A stretch of DNA of 37,009 nt from Nocardia jejuensis NBRC 103114. Lineage in GTDB: Bacteria > Actinomycetota > Actinomycetes > Mycobacteriales > Mycobacteriaceae. A program made the position numbers and the translations under genes. Shown one piece after another: positions 28,881 to 37,009 of this stretch; the stretch's first letter is position 1; the number at the start of each line of letters is the position of its first letter. The notes under the pieces are model-generated. The model made no database searches, was not told where the DNA came from, and saw nothing but the letters and a program-made list of their open reading frames with translations. The stretch lies in NCBI RefSeq assembly GCF_001613145.1, contig NZ_BDBU01000004.1:1-37009 (forward strand). The letters run 5' to 3'.

Positions 28881-30419
28881 GTGGAAAGCAGCAACGCCGC
28901 GGTGACGCCGCGGCCCGCGTCGATCGCGACGGTGCTCGACGCAGCGCTGGCCGCACGGCCCGATGCGCCTGCGGTGGAGGCGATTTCGGGTGTCTGGACC
29001 TATGCCGAACTGGACGAGCAGGCGCGACGGGCGGCCGGAGCGCTGTGGTCACTGGGCGTACGACCCGGCGACCGCGTGGCGGCCTGCCTGCCCAACGACC
29101 TCGATATCGTCGCGGCTTTTCATGGCGCCCAACGGATCGGCGCGATCTGGGCCGGAATCGGTGAGGCGCTGTCGGCGAGCGAGCAGGACGAGCTGTCCGA
29201 GCTCTGTGCGCCGACGGTGCTCCTGGCCGGACCGAACTGCCGCCTCGGCACACCGGCGGGTATCACGCCGGATAGATGGTCGGACCTCATGACCACCGCG
29301 CAGGCGGCCCCGAACGTGCCGCAGCAGCTCGACGCTCCCGCCGGAATCGCCTTCACCAGCGGCACTTCCGGGCACCCGAAGGCCGTGGTGCACAGTCAGC
29401 GCAATCTGCTACTGCCGGGAACAGCTCTGGTCACGACCCGGGGCTGGGGACCCGAACTGCGCAAGGGCGACAGTTTTCCGCTGACCATTCTCAATCTCAT
29501 GGTGCTGTCCACCCTGCTCACGGCACAGGCGGGCGGGTGCGCGGTGATCATGAACCGGCGCGATGTCGACGGTGTGGCGGACTGGATCTCCGAACACCGC
29601 GTCACGGTCTGGAACGGCGCGCCCGCACAGCTCTACGATCTGGCCCGGCGGCCGGAACTGAATCTTTCCTGCCTGCACGAGGTCTGGAGCGGCGGCAGCG
29701 ACACCTCCGACACCGTCCGCACGGCCTTCGCCGACGCGCACGGGCTGACGCCGCGCACCACGTACGGTCTCACCGAAGCACCGACGGTGGTAGCCATCGA
29801 TCCCGCCGGACACGACTGGCGGCCCGGCGCGAGCGGGCGGGTGCTGCCGCAGTACCGCGTCGCCGCCTACGACGATGCGGGCAACCGGCTGCCGCCCGGC
29901 GAACTCGGCGAACTGCGGATCAGCGCAGCGACTTCGGGCCCGTGGGCGCACTCGTGGACGCCCGCACTCGGCTATTGGGAGCGCGGCGGTATCCGGCCAC
30001 TGGAACCCGCCCCGTTCCCGACCGGAGACATCGGGACCGTCTCCGCCGACGGATGGCTCAGCGTGCTGGATCGCAAGAAGCTGGTCATCATCCGCGGCGG
30101 GGCCAATGTCTATCCGCTCGAGGTGGAGCGGGTGATCGGGAAGCATCCGGCCGTCACGAAGGTCGCGGTGTGCCCGGTCCCGGATGACCGCCTCGGGCAG
30201 CGGGTTGCCGCCCTTGTCGAGAGCGCCTCGCCCACAACCGATTTCGATGCGCTGGCCATGCTGTGTCGCGACGAGCTGGCCGGCTACAAGGTGCCCGAGA
30301 TCTGGGTGCGCGTCGAGGCCCTGCCCGTCAACGCCATGGGCAAGGTGGACCGCACGCGCCTGCCGGAGCTGCTCGCACGGGAATCGGTTCTGCGCGTCAC
30401 CCCCAGGAGCCGGATATGA
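28881..30419 (+). CDS. acyl-CoA synthetase (AMP-forming, ANL superfamily)
   Basis: A 512-residue adenylating enzyme. Motifs are IAFTSGTSGHPKAVVHSQ (phosphate loop), TTYGLTEAPTVVAI, the hinge DRKKLVIIRGGANVYPLEVERVI and the C-terminal catalytic lysine in NAMGKVDRTRLPE. It activates an unidentified acid to a CoA ester. GTG 28881 is the likely start: homology begins there and AAGGG lies 4 nt upstream. The much longer open frame back to 28149 is antisense to the CaiB-like gene. It leads the plus-strand catabolic operon and overlaps the SDR gene by 4 bp. Confidence 0.87.
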   Translation: MESSNAAVTPRPASIATVLDAALAARPDAPAVEAISGVWTYAELDEQARRAAGALWSLGVRPGDRVAACLPNDLDIVAAFHGAQRIGAIWAGIGEALSASEQDELSELCAPTVLLAGPNCRLGTPAGITPDRWSDLMTTAQAAPNVPQQLDAPAGIAFTSGTSGHPKAVVHSQRNLLLPGTALVTTRGWGPELRKGDSFPLTILNLMVLSTLLTAQAGGCAVIMNRRDVDGVADWISEHRVTVWNGAPAQLYDLARRPELNLSCLHEVWSGGSDTSDTVRTAFADAHGLTPRTTYGLTEAPTVVAIDPAGHDWRPGASGRVLPQYRVAAYDDAGNRLPPGELGELRISAATSGPWAHSWTPALGYWERGGIRPLEPAPFPTGDIGTVSADGWLSVLDRKKLVIIRGGANVYPLEVERVIGKHPAVTKVAVCPVPDDRLGQRVAALVESASPTTDFDALAMLCRDELAGYKVPEIWVRVEALPVNAMGKVDRTRLPELLARESVLRVTPRSRI

Positions 30420-31186
30420 GCATCGACGACGCCGCGCGCATGTTCGACCTCGACGGCCGGGTCGCCATCGTCACCGGCGCTTCGTCGGGCCTGGGTGCGG
30501 CCGTGGCTCGCGCGCTTGCCGGGCTGGGCGCGCGGGTCGCGGTGGTGGCCCGGCGCGCGGACCGACTGGCGGAGTTGGCGAAGGAGATCGAGGGCACCGC
30601 CGTGGCGTGCGACCTGGCCGATCCGGCGGGTGTCGCCTCCCTCGTCCCGGCGGTCGTCGACGCCCTCGGGCCGCCGGAGATTCTCGTCAACGCCGCCGGA
30701 AACCGATTCTCCACCGCACGCGCGGAATCCGAGACCTCGGACGAGATCCGGGACACCGTCGAGCTGAACCTGCTGGCTCCGTTCCTGTTGGCGCAGCAGG
30801 TTTTTCCGCACATGCGCACCACCGGCCGCGGTGCGATCGTCAATGTCTCGTCCATCTCGGGCCGCGTCGGCGTCCCCGGTATCCCGCAGGCCTCCTACGC
30901 CGCCAGCAAGGCCGGGTTGTCCGGCCTGACCACCGAACTGGCCGTGCAGTGGGCACGTCATTCGATCCGGGTGAACACCGTCGCGCCCGGCTTCTTCCGC
31001 AGCGAGATCACCGACAGCCTCTACGACAGCGATCGCGGCGGCGACTACCTGCGCCGCAATATTCCGCTCCCCAAGGAGGGGACCGCCGAGGACATGGTCG
31101 GCGCGATCGTCTGGCTCGCCGGCGACGCCGCGAGCTATGTGACCGGTCAGACCATCGTCGTCGACGGCGGCTGGACCGCACGCTGA
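30416..31186 (+). CDS. short-chain dehydrogenase/reductase
   Basis: A 256-residue classical SDR. The cofactor loop is TGASSGLG, NAAG follows, and the catalytic Ser-Tyr-Lys set is in NVSSISG and SYAASKAG. An Arg-rich stretch after the second strand (VARRADRL) favours NADP(H). In this operon it probably oxidises a beta-hydroxyacyl-CoA or a related hydroxy intermediate. ATG 30416 overlaps the ligase stop (ATGA), with CAGGAG 6 nt upstream. Confidence 0.9.
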   Translation: MSIDDAARMFDLDGRVAIVTGASSGLGAAVARALAGLGARVAVVARRADRLAELAKEIEGTAVACDLADPAGVASLVPAVVDALGPPEILVNAAGNRFSTARAESETSDEIRDTVELNLLAPFLLAQQVFPHMRTTGRGAIVNVSSISGRVGVPGIPQASYAASKAGLSGLTTELAVQWARHSIRVNTVAPGFFRSEITDSLYDSDRGGDYLRRNIPLPKEGTAEDMVGAIVWLAGDAASYVTGQTIVVDGGWTAR

Positions 31187-31234
31187 CCAGCGTCCGGCCC
31201 GCACGACATCAGGACCCAGGAAGGAATTCTTCTC

Positions 31235-32218
31235 ATGTTTTCCGCACTTTTCATCGAGAAAGGCGAAGCCGGGCAATCGGTTTCGCTTGCCCACAGAGAC
31301 GAGGCCCAGCTGCCGGAGGGGAACGTCACCCTCGAGGTGGAGTACTCCACACTCAATTACAAGGACGCCCTGGCGATCACCGGCAAGTCGCCGATCGTCC
31401 GCAAGTTTCCGATGATCCCGGGCATAGACCTGGCGGGTGTGGTCACCGAGAGCAGCCACGCGGACTGGTCGCCCGGCGATCGCGCGGTGCTCAACGGTTG
31501 GGGCGTCGGCGAAAGCCATTGGGGCGGACTGGGACAGCGTGCCCGGCTCGACGGCGACTGGCTGGTGCCGCTGCCCGAGGTGTTCACCTCCCGCCAGGCG
31601 ATGGCGATCGGCACCGCCGGGTACACCGCGGCCCTCTGCGTGAATGCGCTGCTGGCACACGGCCTCACCCCGGATCAGGGCGAGGTGCTGGTCACCGGGG
31701 CGACCGGGGGTGTCGGCAGCGTGGCCGTCGCGCTGCTGGCCGCGTCCGGATTCACCGTGGCCGCGGCAACGGGTAAGACCACCGAGGTCGACTACCTCCA
31801 GGGACTCGGCGCGGCCACGGTGGTGGATCGCGCGGAACTCGCGGAGAAGGGCAAAGCCCTGCAGAAGGAGCGCTGGGCGGGGGTCGTCGACGCGGCAGGC
31901 AGCCACACGCTGGCCAATGCCTGCGCTCAGACCCGATACGGCGGCGCGGTCGCGGCCTGCGGGCTTGCCCAGGGCATGGATTTCGGGGGCACCGTCGCCC
32001 CGTTCATCCTGCGCGGCGTGACCCTGTTCGGCATCGACAGCGTCATGGCGCCCAAGGCGCGGCGCGCAGAGGCGTGGGCTCGTCTGGCCGCCGACCTCGA
32101 ACCCGAAGTGCTCGAGTCGATCACGCAGGAGGTCGCGCTCCCCGAGGCGATCGACGCGGCGCATCGGCTCATGGACGGCGCCGTGCGCGGCCGCATCGTC
32201 GTCGACGTCAACCGATAA
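31235..32218 (+). CDS. acuI: AcuI-type acrylyl-CoA reductase/quinone oxidoreductase (MDR family)
   Basis: A 327-residue medium-chain reductase of the YhdH/AcuI subgroup: [42 protein letters not shown], the nucleotide loop [16 protein letters not shown], and [16 protein letters not shown] near the end. AcuI reduces acryloyl-CoA to propionyl-CoA with NADPH and lacks catalytic zinc. Here it may reduce an enoyl-CoA of the pathway. AAGGA precedes the ATG. The gap to the SDR gene is 48 bp, so it belongs to the same operon. Confidence 0.85.
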   Translation: MFSALFIEKGEAGQSVSLAHRDEAQLPEGNVTLEVEYSTLNYKDALAITGKSPIVRKFPMIPGIDLAGVVTESSHADWSPGDRAVLNGWGVGESHWGGLGQRARLDGDWLVPLPEVFTSRQAMAIGTAGYTAALCVNALLAHGLTPDQGEVLVTGATGGVGSVAVALLAASGFTVAAATGKTTEVDYLQGLGAATVVDRAELAEKGKALQKERWAGVVDAAGSHTLANACAQTRYGGAVAACGLAQGMDFGGTVAPFILRGVTLFGIDSVMAPKARRAEAWARLAADLEPEVLESITQEVALPEAIDAAHRLMDGAVRGRIVVDVNR

Positions 32219-32230
32219 GCAGGAGTCGCA

Positions 32231-33481
32231 GTGACCAAGAAGACCACTAAGCCGGAGAAGTCGGCGACGGCCGCAAAACGCAGTACCTCGAGCAAGGCGG
32301 CGACGGTCGAACTCGATCTCTCCGACGTCGAACCCCGGGTCGGGCAGCCGATCGGCGGCGGTCAGCTGTGGGAGCCGTGCAGCGCGTCCGACATCCGGCG
32401 CTGGGCAATGGCGATGGACTACCCGAACCCGCTGCACTGGGATCAACAGTTCGCGCGGGAATCGCGCTACGGCGGACTCGTGGCGCCGCAATCCATGGCT
32501 GTCGCACTCGACTACGGACACGGCTGCGCACCCGCGTGTGTGGGCCGGATCCCCGGCAGTCACCTGATCTTCGCCGGTGAGGAGTGGTGGTTCTACGGCA
32601 CGCCGGTGCGGCCCGGCGATCAGCTCTTGCAGGAGCGTCGCTTCCACGACTACAAGGTGGCGGACACGAAATTCGCAGGGCCGACGCTGTTCTCGCGCGG
32701 GGACACCACCCATCGCAATCAGCACGGCGCACTGGTGGCGCGCGAAAGGTCCACCACCATCCGCTATCTGGCGGAGGAGGCCCGCAAGCGCGGCATGTAC
32801 GACAACCAGGTCGGCGAGCTGAAGAAGTGGACTGCGCAGGAGCTCGAGGCGGTGCACGCCGTGCGCACCGAATGGCTGATGTCCAACCGGCAGGGCATCT
32901 CCCCCCGCTTCGAGGAGGTGAAAGTCGGAGATACGCTGCCGCGCCGCGTGATCGGACCGCACAGCATCGCCAGCTTCACCACCGAGTATCGGGCGTTCCT
33001 GTTCAATATCTGGGGCACGTTCGAATGGGTCGCGCCCGAGGGCGTCGACGATCCCTGGGTGTATCAGGATCCGGGCTGGATCGAGGGTTTCGCGTTCGAC
33101 GAGGAGGGCGCGAAAATCGATCCGCGCAAGCGGGACGGTCTCTACGTCGGGCCCTCGCGCGGGCACACCGACAACGAGAAGGCCGACGAGGTCGGAATGG
33201 CGCGCGCCTACGGCTACGGCGCGACCATGGGCGCGTGGTGCACCGATTACCTGGCCTACTGGGCCGGCACCGACGGCATGGTGCGCCATATCAAGTCGGA
33301 TTTCCGGCTGCCCTCCTTCGAGGGTGACGTGACCTATTTCGATGCCGAGATCATCGGCAAGCAGGCGCTGTCGACCTGGGGTGTGCCGGTGGTCGAGATC
33401 AAGCTGCGTCTCACCGATCAGAACGGCGGCGTGCTGGTGGACTCCACCGCCGAAGTCGAGCTGCCGCTCCAGCGGCCATGA
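32231..33481 (+). CDS. MaoC/FAS1-like hot-dog dehydratase, double domain
   Basis: A 416-residue protein with a Lys/Thr/Ala-rich N-terminal tail (1-25) and then two hot-dog-like regions. The first (~30-200) has SASDIRRWAMAMDYPNPLHWDQQFARESRYGGLVAPQSMAVALDYG, the usual MaoC-like N-terminal dehydratase signature; the second (~215-410) has IASFTTEYRAFLFN and ends in a strand pair. Such proteins hydrate enoyl-CoA or dehydrate beta-hydroxyacyl-CoA. The start is GTG 32231 with AGGAG 5 nt upstream, 12 nt after the acuI stop. Confidence 0.85.
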   Translation: MTKKTTKPEKSATAAKRSTSSKAATVELDLSDVEPRVGQPIGGGQLWEPCSASDIRRWAMAMDYPNPLHWDQQFARESRYGGLVAPQSMAVALDYGHGCAPACVGRIPGSHLIFAGEEWWFYGTPVRPGDQLLQERRFHDYKVADTKFAGPTLFSRGDTTHRNQHGALVARERSTTIRYLAEEARKRGMYDNQVGELKKWTAQELEAVHAVRTEWLMSNRQGISPRFEEVKVGDTLPRRVIGPHSIASFTTEYRAFLFNIWGTFEWVAPEGVDDPWVYQDPGWIEGFAFDEEGAKIDPRKRDGLYVGPSRGHTDNEKADEVGMARAYGYGATMGAWCTDYLAYWAGTDGMVRHIKSDFRLPSFEGDVTYFDAEIIGKQALSTWGVPVVEIKLRLTDQNGGVLVDSTAEVELPLQRP

Positions 33482-33497
33482 GAGAACAGAGGCAGCC

Positions 33498-35189
33498 ATG
33501 ACGACTCCTCCACACCAGGATTCGATCCTGTCCGGACCACCCCTGGACAGCGAACCGGGGCTGGGAACGCTCACTCTCCCGGGGTTCCTGCGGGAGGTGA
33601 CCGAGCAGTACCGAGACCGCGAGGCGCTGGTGGCCCGCACGGCCGCGGGCATCACACGGTGGAGCTATTGCGATCTGTGGGAGCGCTCGGTCGAGGTGGC
33701 TCGGGCGTTGCACGCGATCGGACTGGGCAAGGACGGTCGGGTGGGGGTGCTGATGACCAACCGGCCCGAGTGGATCTCGGCGGTGTTCGGGACCGCGCTG
33801 GCCGGGGGTGTGGCCGTCACCCTCAGCACGTTCTCCACTCCGGCGGAGTTGGACCAGTTGCTCCAGGCATCCGGGGTGTCGGTGCTGCTGTTCGAACGAC
33901 AGGTGCTGGCAAGGGATTTCGCACAGGTGCTGACCGAGCTCGAGCCGGATATCGCCACCTCGGCGCCCGGTGCGCTGCGTTCGACGCGATACCCGTTCCT
34001 TCGGCATCTGGCGGCTGTCGGAGCGGGCACGGCGGGCACGGCCGTCGACACGTGGGACGGTTTCCTCACGCGTGGCCGGAACGAGCCTCTCGAATCCATC
34101 GAGGCCACCGCCGCCACGGTGCGCCCGAGCGATCCCGCGGTGCTGTTCTTCTCCTCCGGCTCGACCAGTACTCCGAAGGGCATTCTCAGCGCCCATCGCG
34201 GCGTCGCCATTCAGATGTGGCGGTTCCGGCGGATGTACGGCTTCACTCCGCGGGACGAGATCCGGGGGTGGTCGGCCAATGGATTCTTCTGGTCCGGCAA
34301 TTTCGCGCTGGCCCTGGGCGGCACGCTCGCGGGCGGTGGATCCATCGTGCTGCAACCGACTTTCGATCCCGCCGAGGCCCTGGAACTGATGCAGGCCGAG
34401 CGGGTGAACTTCCCGTTCGCCTGGCCGCATCAGTGGGAGCAGCTCGCGGGCGCGCCCGGGTGGGACACCGCCGACCTGAGCAGTATGCGATTCGTGGACG
34501 CCCGCAGCCCGTTCGCTGCGCATCCCACCGTCACCTCGCACTGGACCGAGCCGAACCACGCCTACGGCAATACCGAAACCTTCACCATCACAACCTCTTT
34601 CCCTGCGAACACACCGGAGGACGAGCACGCGGGAAGCAACGGGGTTCCGCTGCCCGGGGTGACCGTCAAGATCGCCGACCCGCTCACGGGCGCGGTGGTG
34701 CCGCGCGGGGAGAGCGGTGAGATCTGCGTGAAGTCACCGACGCTCATGCTCGGCTACATCGGCATCTCCCGCGACGAAACCCTGGACGGTGACGGGTATT
34801 TCCGCACCGGCGACGGCGGATACCTCGATTCCGCCGGACGTCTGTTCTGGGTGGGCCGCCTGACCGACATCATCAAGACCGGTGGCGCGAACGTCTCGCC
34901 CGTCGAGGTCGACGAGGCGCTCGCCGCCTATCCGGGCGTGAAACTCGCCCGCACGGTGGGCGTTCCACACGAGACGCTCGGTGAGATCGTCGTGGCGTGT
35001 GTGGTCGCCCACGACGGCGTCACGCTCGACGAGGACAAGATTCGCGCATTCCTGCGTGAGCGGCTCGCCAGCTACAAGGTGCCGCGCCACGTCCTGCCGT
35101 TCGCCGAGAACGATTTCGCGCTGACCGGCAACGCCAAGATCAAAACCAGCGAACTGCGCAACCTGGCCGCACAGCGGCTGGACACCTAG
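33498..35189 (+). CDS. acyl-CoA synthetase (AMP-forming, ANL superfamily)
   Basis: A 563-residue adenylating enzyme, the third in this region. It has LFFSSGSTSTPKGILSAH as phosphate loop, AYGNTETFTITTSF as the adenine motif, the hinge GRLTDIIKTGGANVSPVEVDEAL and the catalytic lysine region LTGNAKIKTSEL. It diverges from the other two, suggesting a different acid. The ATG lies 16 nt after the hydratase stop with AGAGG upstream; it is in the same operon. Confidence 0.88.
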   Translation: MTTPPHQDSILSGPPLDSEPGLGTLTLPGFLREVTEQYRDREALVARTAAGITRWSYCDLWERSVEVARALHAIGLGKDGRVGVLMTNRPEWISAVFGTALAGGVAVTLSTFSTPAELDQLLQASGVSVLLFERQVLARDFAQVLTELEPDIATSAPGALRSTRYPFLRHLAAVGAGTAGTAVDTWDGFLTRGRNEPLESIEATAATVRPSDPAVLFFSSGSTSTPKGILSAHRGVAIQMWRFRRMYGFTPRDEIRGWSANGFFWSGNFALALGGTLAGGGSIVLQPTFDPAEALELMQAERVNFPFAWPHQWEQLAGAPGWDTADLSSMRFVDARSPFAAHPTVTSHWTEPNHAYGNTETFTITTSFPANTPEDEHAGSNGVPLPGVTVKIADPLTGAVVPRGESGEICVKSPTLMLGYIGISRDETLDGDGYFRTGDGGYLDSAGRLFWVGRLTDIIKTGGANVSPVEVDEALAAYPGVKLARTVGVPHETLGEIVVACVVAHDGVTLDEDKIRAFLRERLASYKVPRHVLPFAENDFALTGNAKIKTSELRNLAAQRLDT

Positions 35190-35223
35190 CCCCTGTTTCG
35201 AAGTATCGACAAGGAGACATCCC

Positions 35224-36414
35224 ATGGCCGTGCGCGACCTCCCGTACACGCTCTTCGACGCCGACAACCACCTCTACGAGACCAAGGAGGCACTGACCAA
35301 GTTTCTGCCCGACCGATATCGCGACGCGATCAAATACGTCGAGGTCGACGGCCGCACCAAGATCGCGATCCGGGGTCAGATCAGCAACTACATCCCCAAC
35401 CCCACCTTCGATGTCGTCGCCCGGCCGGGTGCGATGGAGGAGTACTTCAAACACGGCAATCCCGAAGGCAAGAGCATGCGGGACATCTTCGGCAAGCCGA
35501 TCCCGTCCTCGCCGGCCTTCCGCGAGCCCGCCCCGCGCCTGGAACTCATGAACGAACTCCAGATCGACCGAGCCCTGATGTTCCCGACCCTGGCGAGCCT
35601 CATCGAGGAGCGCATGAAGGACGATCCCGAACTCATCCACGCCGTCGTGCATTCGCTCAACCAGTGGCTGCACGAGACCTGGTCCTTCAACTACGCCGAT
35701 CGCATATTCACGGTTCCGGTGATCAGTCTCCCGATCGTCGAGAAGGCGATCGAAGAACTCGAATGGGTCGTCGAGCGCGGTGCCAGGGCGATTCTGGTCC
35801 GCCCCGCCCCTGTCCCCGGCCTGTACGGTCCGCGCTCTTTCGCGGTCCCGGAATTCGACCCGTTCTGGAAGCGCGTGGTCGAACTCGACGTGCTCGTGAC
35901 CATGCACTCCTCCGACAGCGGCTACGCCCGTCATGCGTCCGAATGGGACGGCGGCGCACGGGAAATGCTGCCCTTCCAGATCAACACGTTCAAGATGATC
36001 AACGAATGGCAGCCTATTCGCGACGCCATGGCCTCGTGGGTCTGCCATGGGGCGCTGTTCCGCTTTCCTGATCTGAAGATCGCCGTGATCGAGAACGGCG
36101 CATCCTGGCTCCCCGGGCTCCTCGAAAGCCTTGCCACCGTCTACAAGAAGGCGCCGCAGGGCTTTCCCAGCGATCCGGTCGAGGCCATCAAGAAGATCCA
36201 TGTCAGCCCGTTCTGGGAGGAGGATCTCGTGGAGCTTTCTCGGCTTATCGGTGCTGATCATGTGCTGTTCGGGTCTGACTATCCGCACCCGGAGGGGTTG
36301 GCCGAACCTGCTCGCTACGTTGATGAATTGAAGGAGCTCTCGTTGCCTGATCAGAAGTTGATTATGGGTGGTAATCTTGCTCGGCTTTTGAATGTTCGAT
36401 CGGTGAGGGATTAA
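35224..36414 (+). CDS. amidohydrolase family 2 protein (metal-dependent, ACMSD-like fold)
   Basis: A 396-residue TIM-barrel protein of the amidohydrolase_2 family, which includes decarboxylases such as ACMSD and gamma-resorcylate decarboxylase as well as hydrolases. The N-terminal metal motif is modified to LFDADNHLYE. VTMHSSDSGYARH supplies a barrel His and FGSDYPHPEG the conserved Asp. Such genes often lie in CoA-dependent catabolic clusters of actinobacteria, with unproved reactions. AAGGAG sits 8 nt before the ATG, 34 nt after the ligase stop; it ends the operon. From about 36230 the codon choice changes, with many T-ending codons (CTT, TCT, GGT, GCT, GAT), unlike the strictly GC-ending rest of the gene. 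Confidence 0.87.
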   Translation: MAVRDLPYTLFDADNHLYETKEALTKFLPDRYRDAIKYVEVDGRTKIAIRGQISNYIPNPTFDVVARPGAMEEYFKHGNPEGKSMRDIFGKPIPSSPAFREPAPRLELMNELQIDRALMFPTLASLIEERMKDDPELIHAVVHSLNQWLHETWSFNYADRIFTVPVISLPIVEKAIEELEWVVERGARAILVRPAPVPGLYGPRSFAVPEFDPFWKRVVELDVLVTMHSSDSGYARHASEWDGGAREMLPFQINTFKMINEWQPIRDAMASWVCHGALFRFPDLKIAVIENGASWLPGLLESLATVYKKAPQGFPSDPVEAIKKIHVSPFWEEDLVELSRLIGADHVLFGSDYPHPEGLAEPARYVDELKELSLPDQKLIMGGNLARLLNVRSVRD

Positions 36415-37009
36415 GAGAACAAGATCAAAGACAAAGATGCCTGGAAGAGAAGGGAAGAAGAGATCAAAGATCAACTGCAACTGGGGATCTGACGGTTCGA
36501 GGGGCTGCGGCATCGCGACGTGTCGGAGCGGTTCGACATTTCGGAGCGGAACGGGACAGGGCTGGGCTGGGCTGGGCGGTATACCAAGGTTCGGAGACGC
36601 GGGCAGGTAATCCGGGCTCAGTGGCGTGAATACCGGCGCCTGTGACTCCGGCGGGCGACACGCGCCAGCGGCCCGAACACGTCAAGGTGGGCTGTCATCT
36701 CGGACGCATAGATACGCGGGCAGTGCGTCACCTGTGGTCCCTTGCTACGAGGGCGACGGCTGGTGATTGTTCGTCTCGGTACCGGACCACAGCCTTCCAG
36801 CCAGGCCGGGACGAGAGATAACGGCTCCTTGCTGGGGAGCCAAAGTCGGGTACGGCAGACGAAATGACCAGCACTGCCCATCTTTTCCGCTCTTCACACC
36901 TTGGGCCACACCGTTGCGGGTGCGGAACCTCGCTGGATCTCGAGCCCAGAGATGCCCGCATGAGCGCGGCAGGGCACGAAAAACAACCCAGGCAGCACCG
37001 ATCCCCGAA
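36415..37009. other. gene-free right end
   Basis: About 595 bp in which no gene can be supported. The first 70 bp are purine-rich with a repeated AGATCAAAGA motif. A five-tract GGG run (36553-36576) follows. Minus-strand reading frames at 36618-36881 and 36728-36961 have no recognisable domain or ribosome-binding site. Confidence 0.5.
36553..36576 (+). other. potential G-quadruplex
   Basis: Five GGG tracts at 36553-36555, 36559-36561, 36564-36566, 36569-36571 and 36574-36576 are separated by ACA, CT, CT and CT. The last four form a GGGCT direct repeat. Loops of two to three bases fit a stable G-quadruplex on the plus strand or in its transcript, 139 nt after the amidohydrolase stop. Confidence 0.6.

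Noticed and set aside
30284..33655. A 1123-codon open frame on the minus strand across the catabolic operon
   Set aside because: It is antisense to four well-recognised genes (SDR, acuI, hydratase, ligase start). Its Arg/His/Gly/Val-rich composition is typical of the complementary frame of high-GC coding DNA.
36618..36961. Remnant of a transposase at the right end
   Set aside because: No DDE or HTH motif, terminal inverted repeat or target duplication could be found.

Overview
The window is high-GC actinobacterial DNA. The genus that fits best is Nocardia or a close relative. The reasons are a ChoD-type GMC oxidoreductase very close to the mycobacterial protein, a DUF2599 lipoprotein, many GTG/TTG starts, several apparently leaderless genes (a -10 box about 7 nt before the start codon), and dense CoA-ester catabolism. 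I see no tRNA, rRNA, CRISPR array, insertion sequence or prophage gene.

Layout. (1) 1-1624: the 3' end of one secreted GH1 glycosidase followed by a complete tandem paralogue. (2) 1631-4150: a MerR regulator divergent from choD, with a perfect dyad inside the shared promoter. (3) 4262-8543: a small hypothetical gene, a lipoprotein S33 peptidase (minus strand), a ~1 kb gene-free stretch rich in hairpins and direct repeats, a HAD-IIIC (FkbH-like) protein with an altered nucleophile position, and a DUF2599 lipoprotein. (4) 8674-14104: a tightly packed four-gene operon encoding a SufS/NifS-like cysteine desulfurase, a protein with an unrecognised N-terminal region and a CxxC heavy-metal (HMA) domain, a fold-III PLP decarboxylase-like enzyme (Y4yA type) and a cysteine synthase-rhodanese fusion. 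This is the strongest candidate for an undescribed pathway. (5) 14168-18462: a Na+/H+ antiporter fused to a UBP zinc finger, a small secreted protein, a leaderless TetR regulator with a perfect palindrome in its promoter, a small conserved-looking ORF and a MazEF-like toxin-antitoxin pair.

(6) 18679-22906: a convincing M-box (ykoK) magnesium riboswitch with its own promoter. It is followed by a proline-rich 29-codon upstream ORF with a strong Shine-Dalgarno, then mgtC, a fused double-domain NitT/TauT-type ABC permease and its ATPase. No substrate-binding protein is encoded. The riboswitch suggests this transporter, formally of nitrate/sulfonate type, serves Mg2+ homeostasis or responds to Mg2+ starvation.

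(7) 23043-36414: a CoA-ester catabolic island. An acyl-CoA ligase stands alone behind a dyad-bearing promoter. A minus-strand operon encodes a family III CoA-transferase, a CitE-like lyase, a 4-hydroxybutyrate-CoA-transferase-like protein and a crotonase. A divergent plus-strand operon encodes an acyl-CoA ligase, SDR, AcuI-type reductase, MaoC/FAS1-like hydratase, a second acyl-CoA ligase and an amidohydrolase_2 protein. The two operons share a 93-bp promoter region with a perfect 14-bp palindrome. The set can activate an acid, hydrate/dehydrate, oxidise/reduce and cleave it, but the substrate is not evident. (8) 36415-37009: no gene recognised; it holds a potential G-quadruplex.
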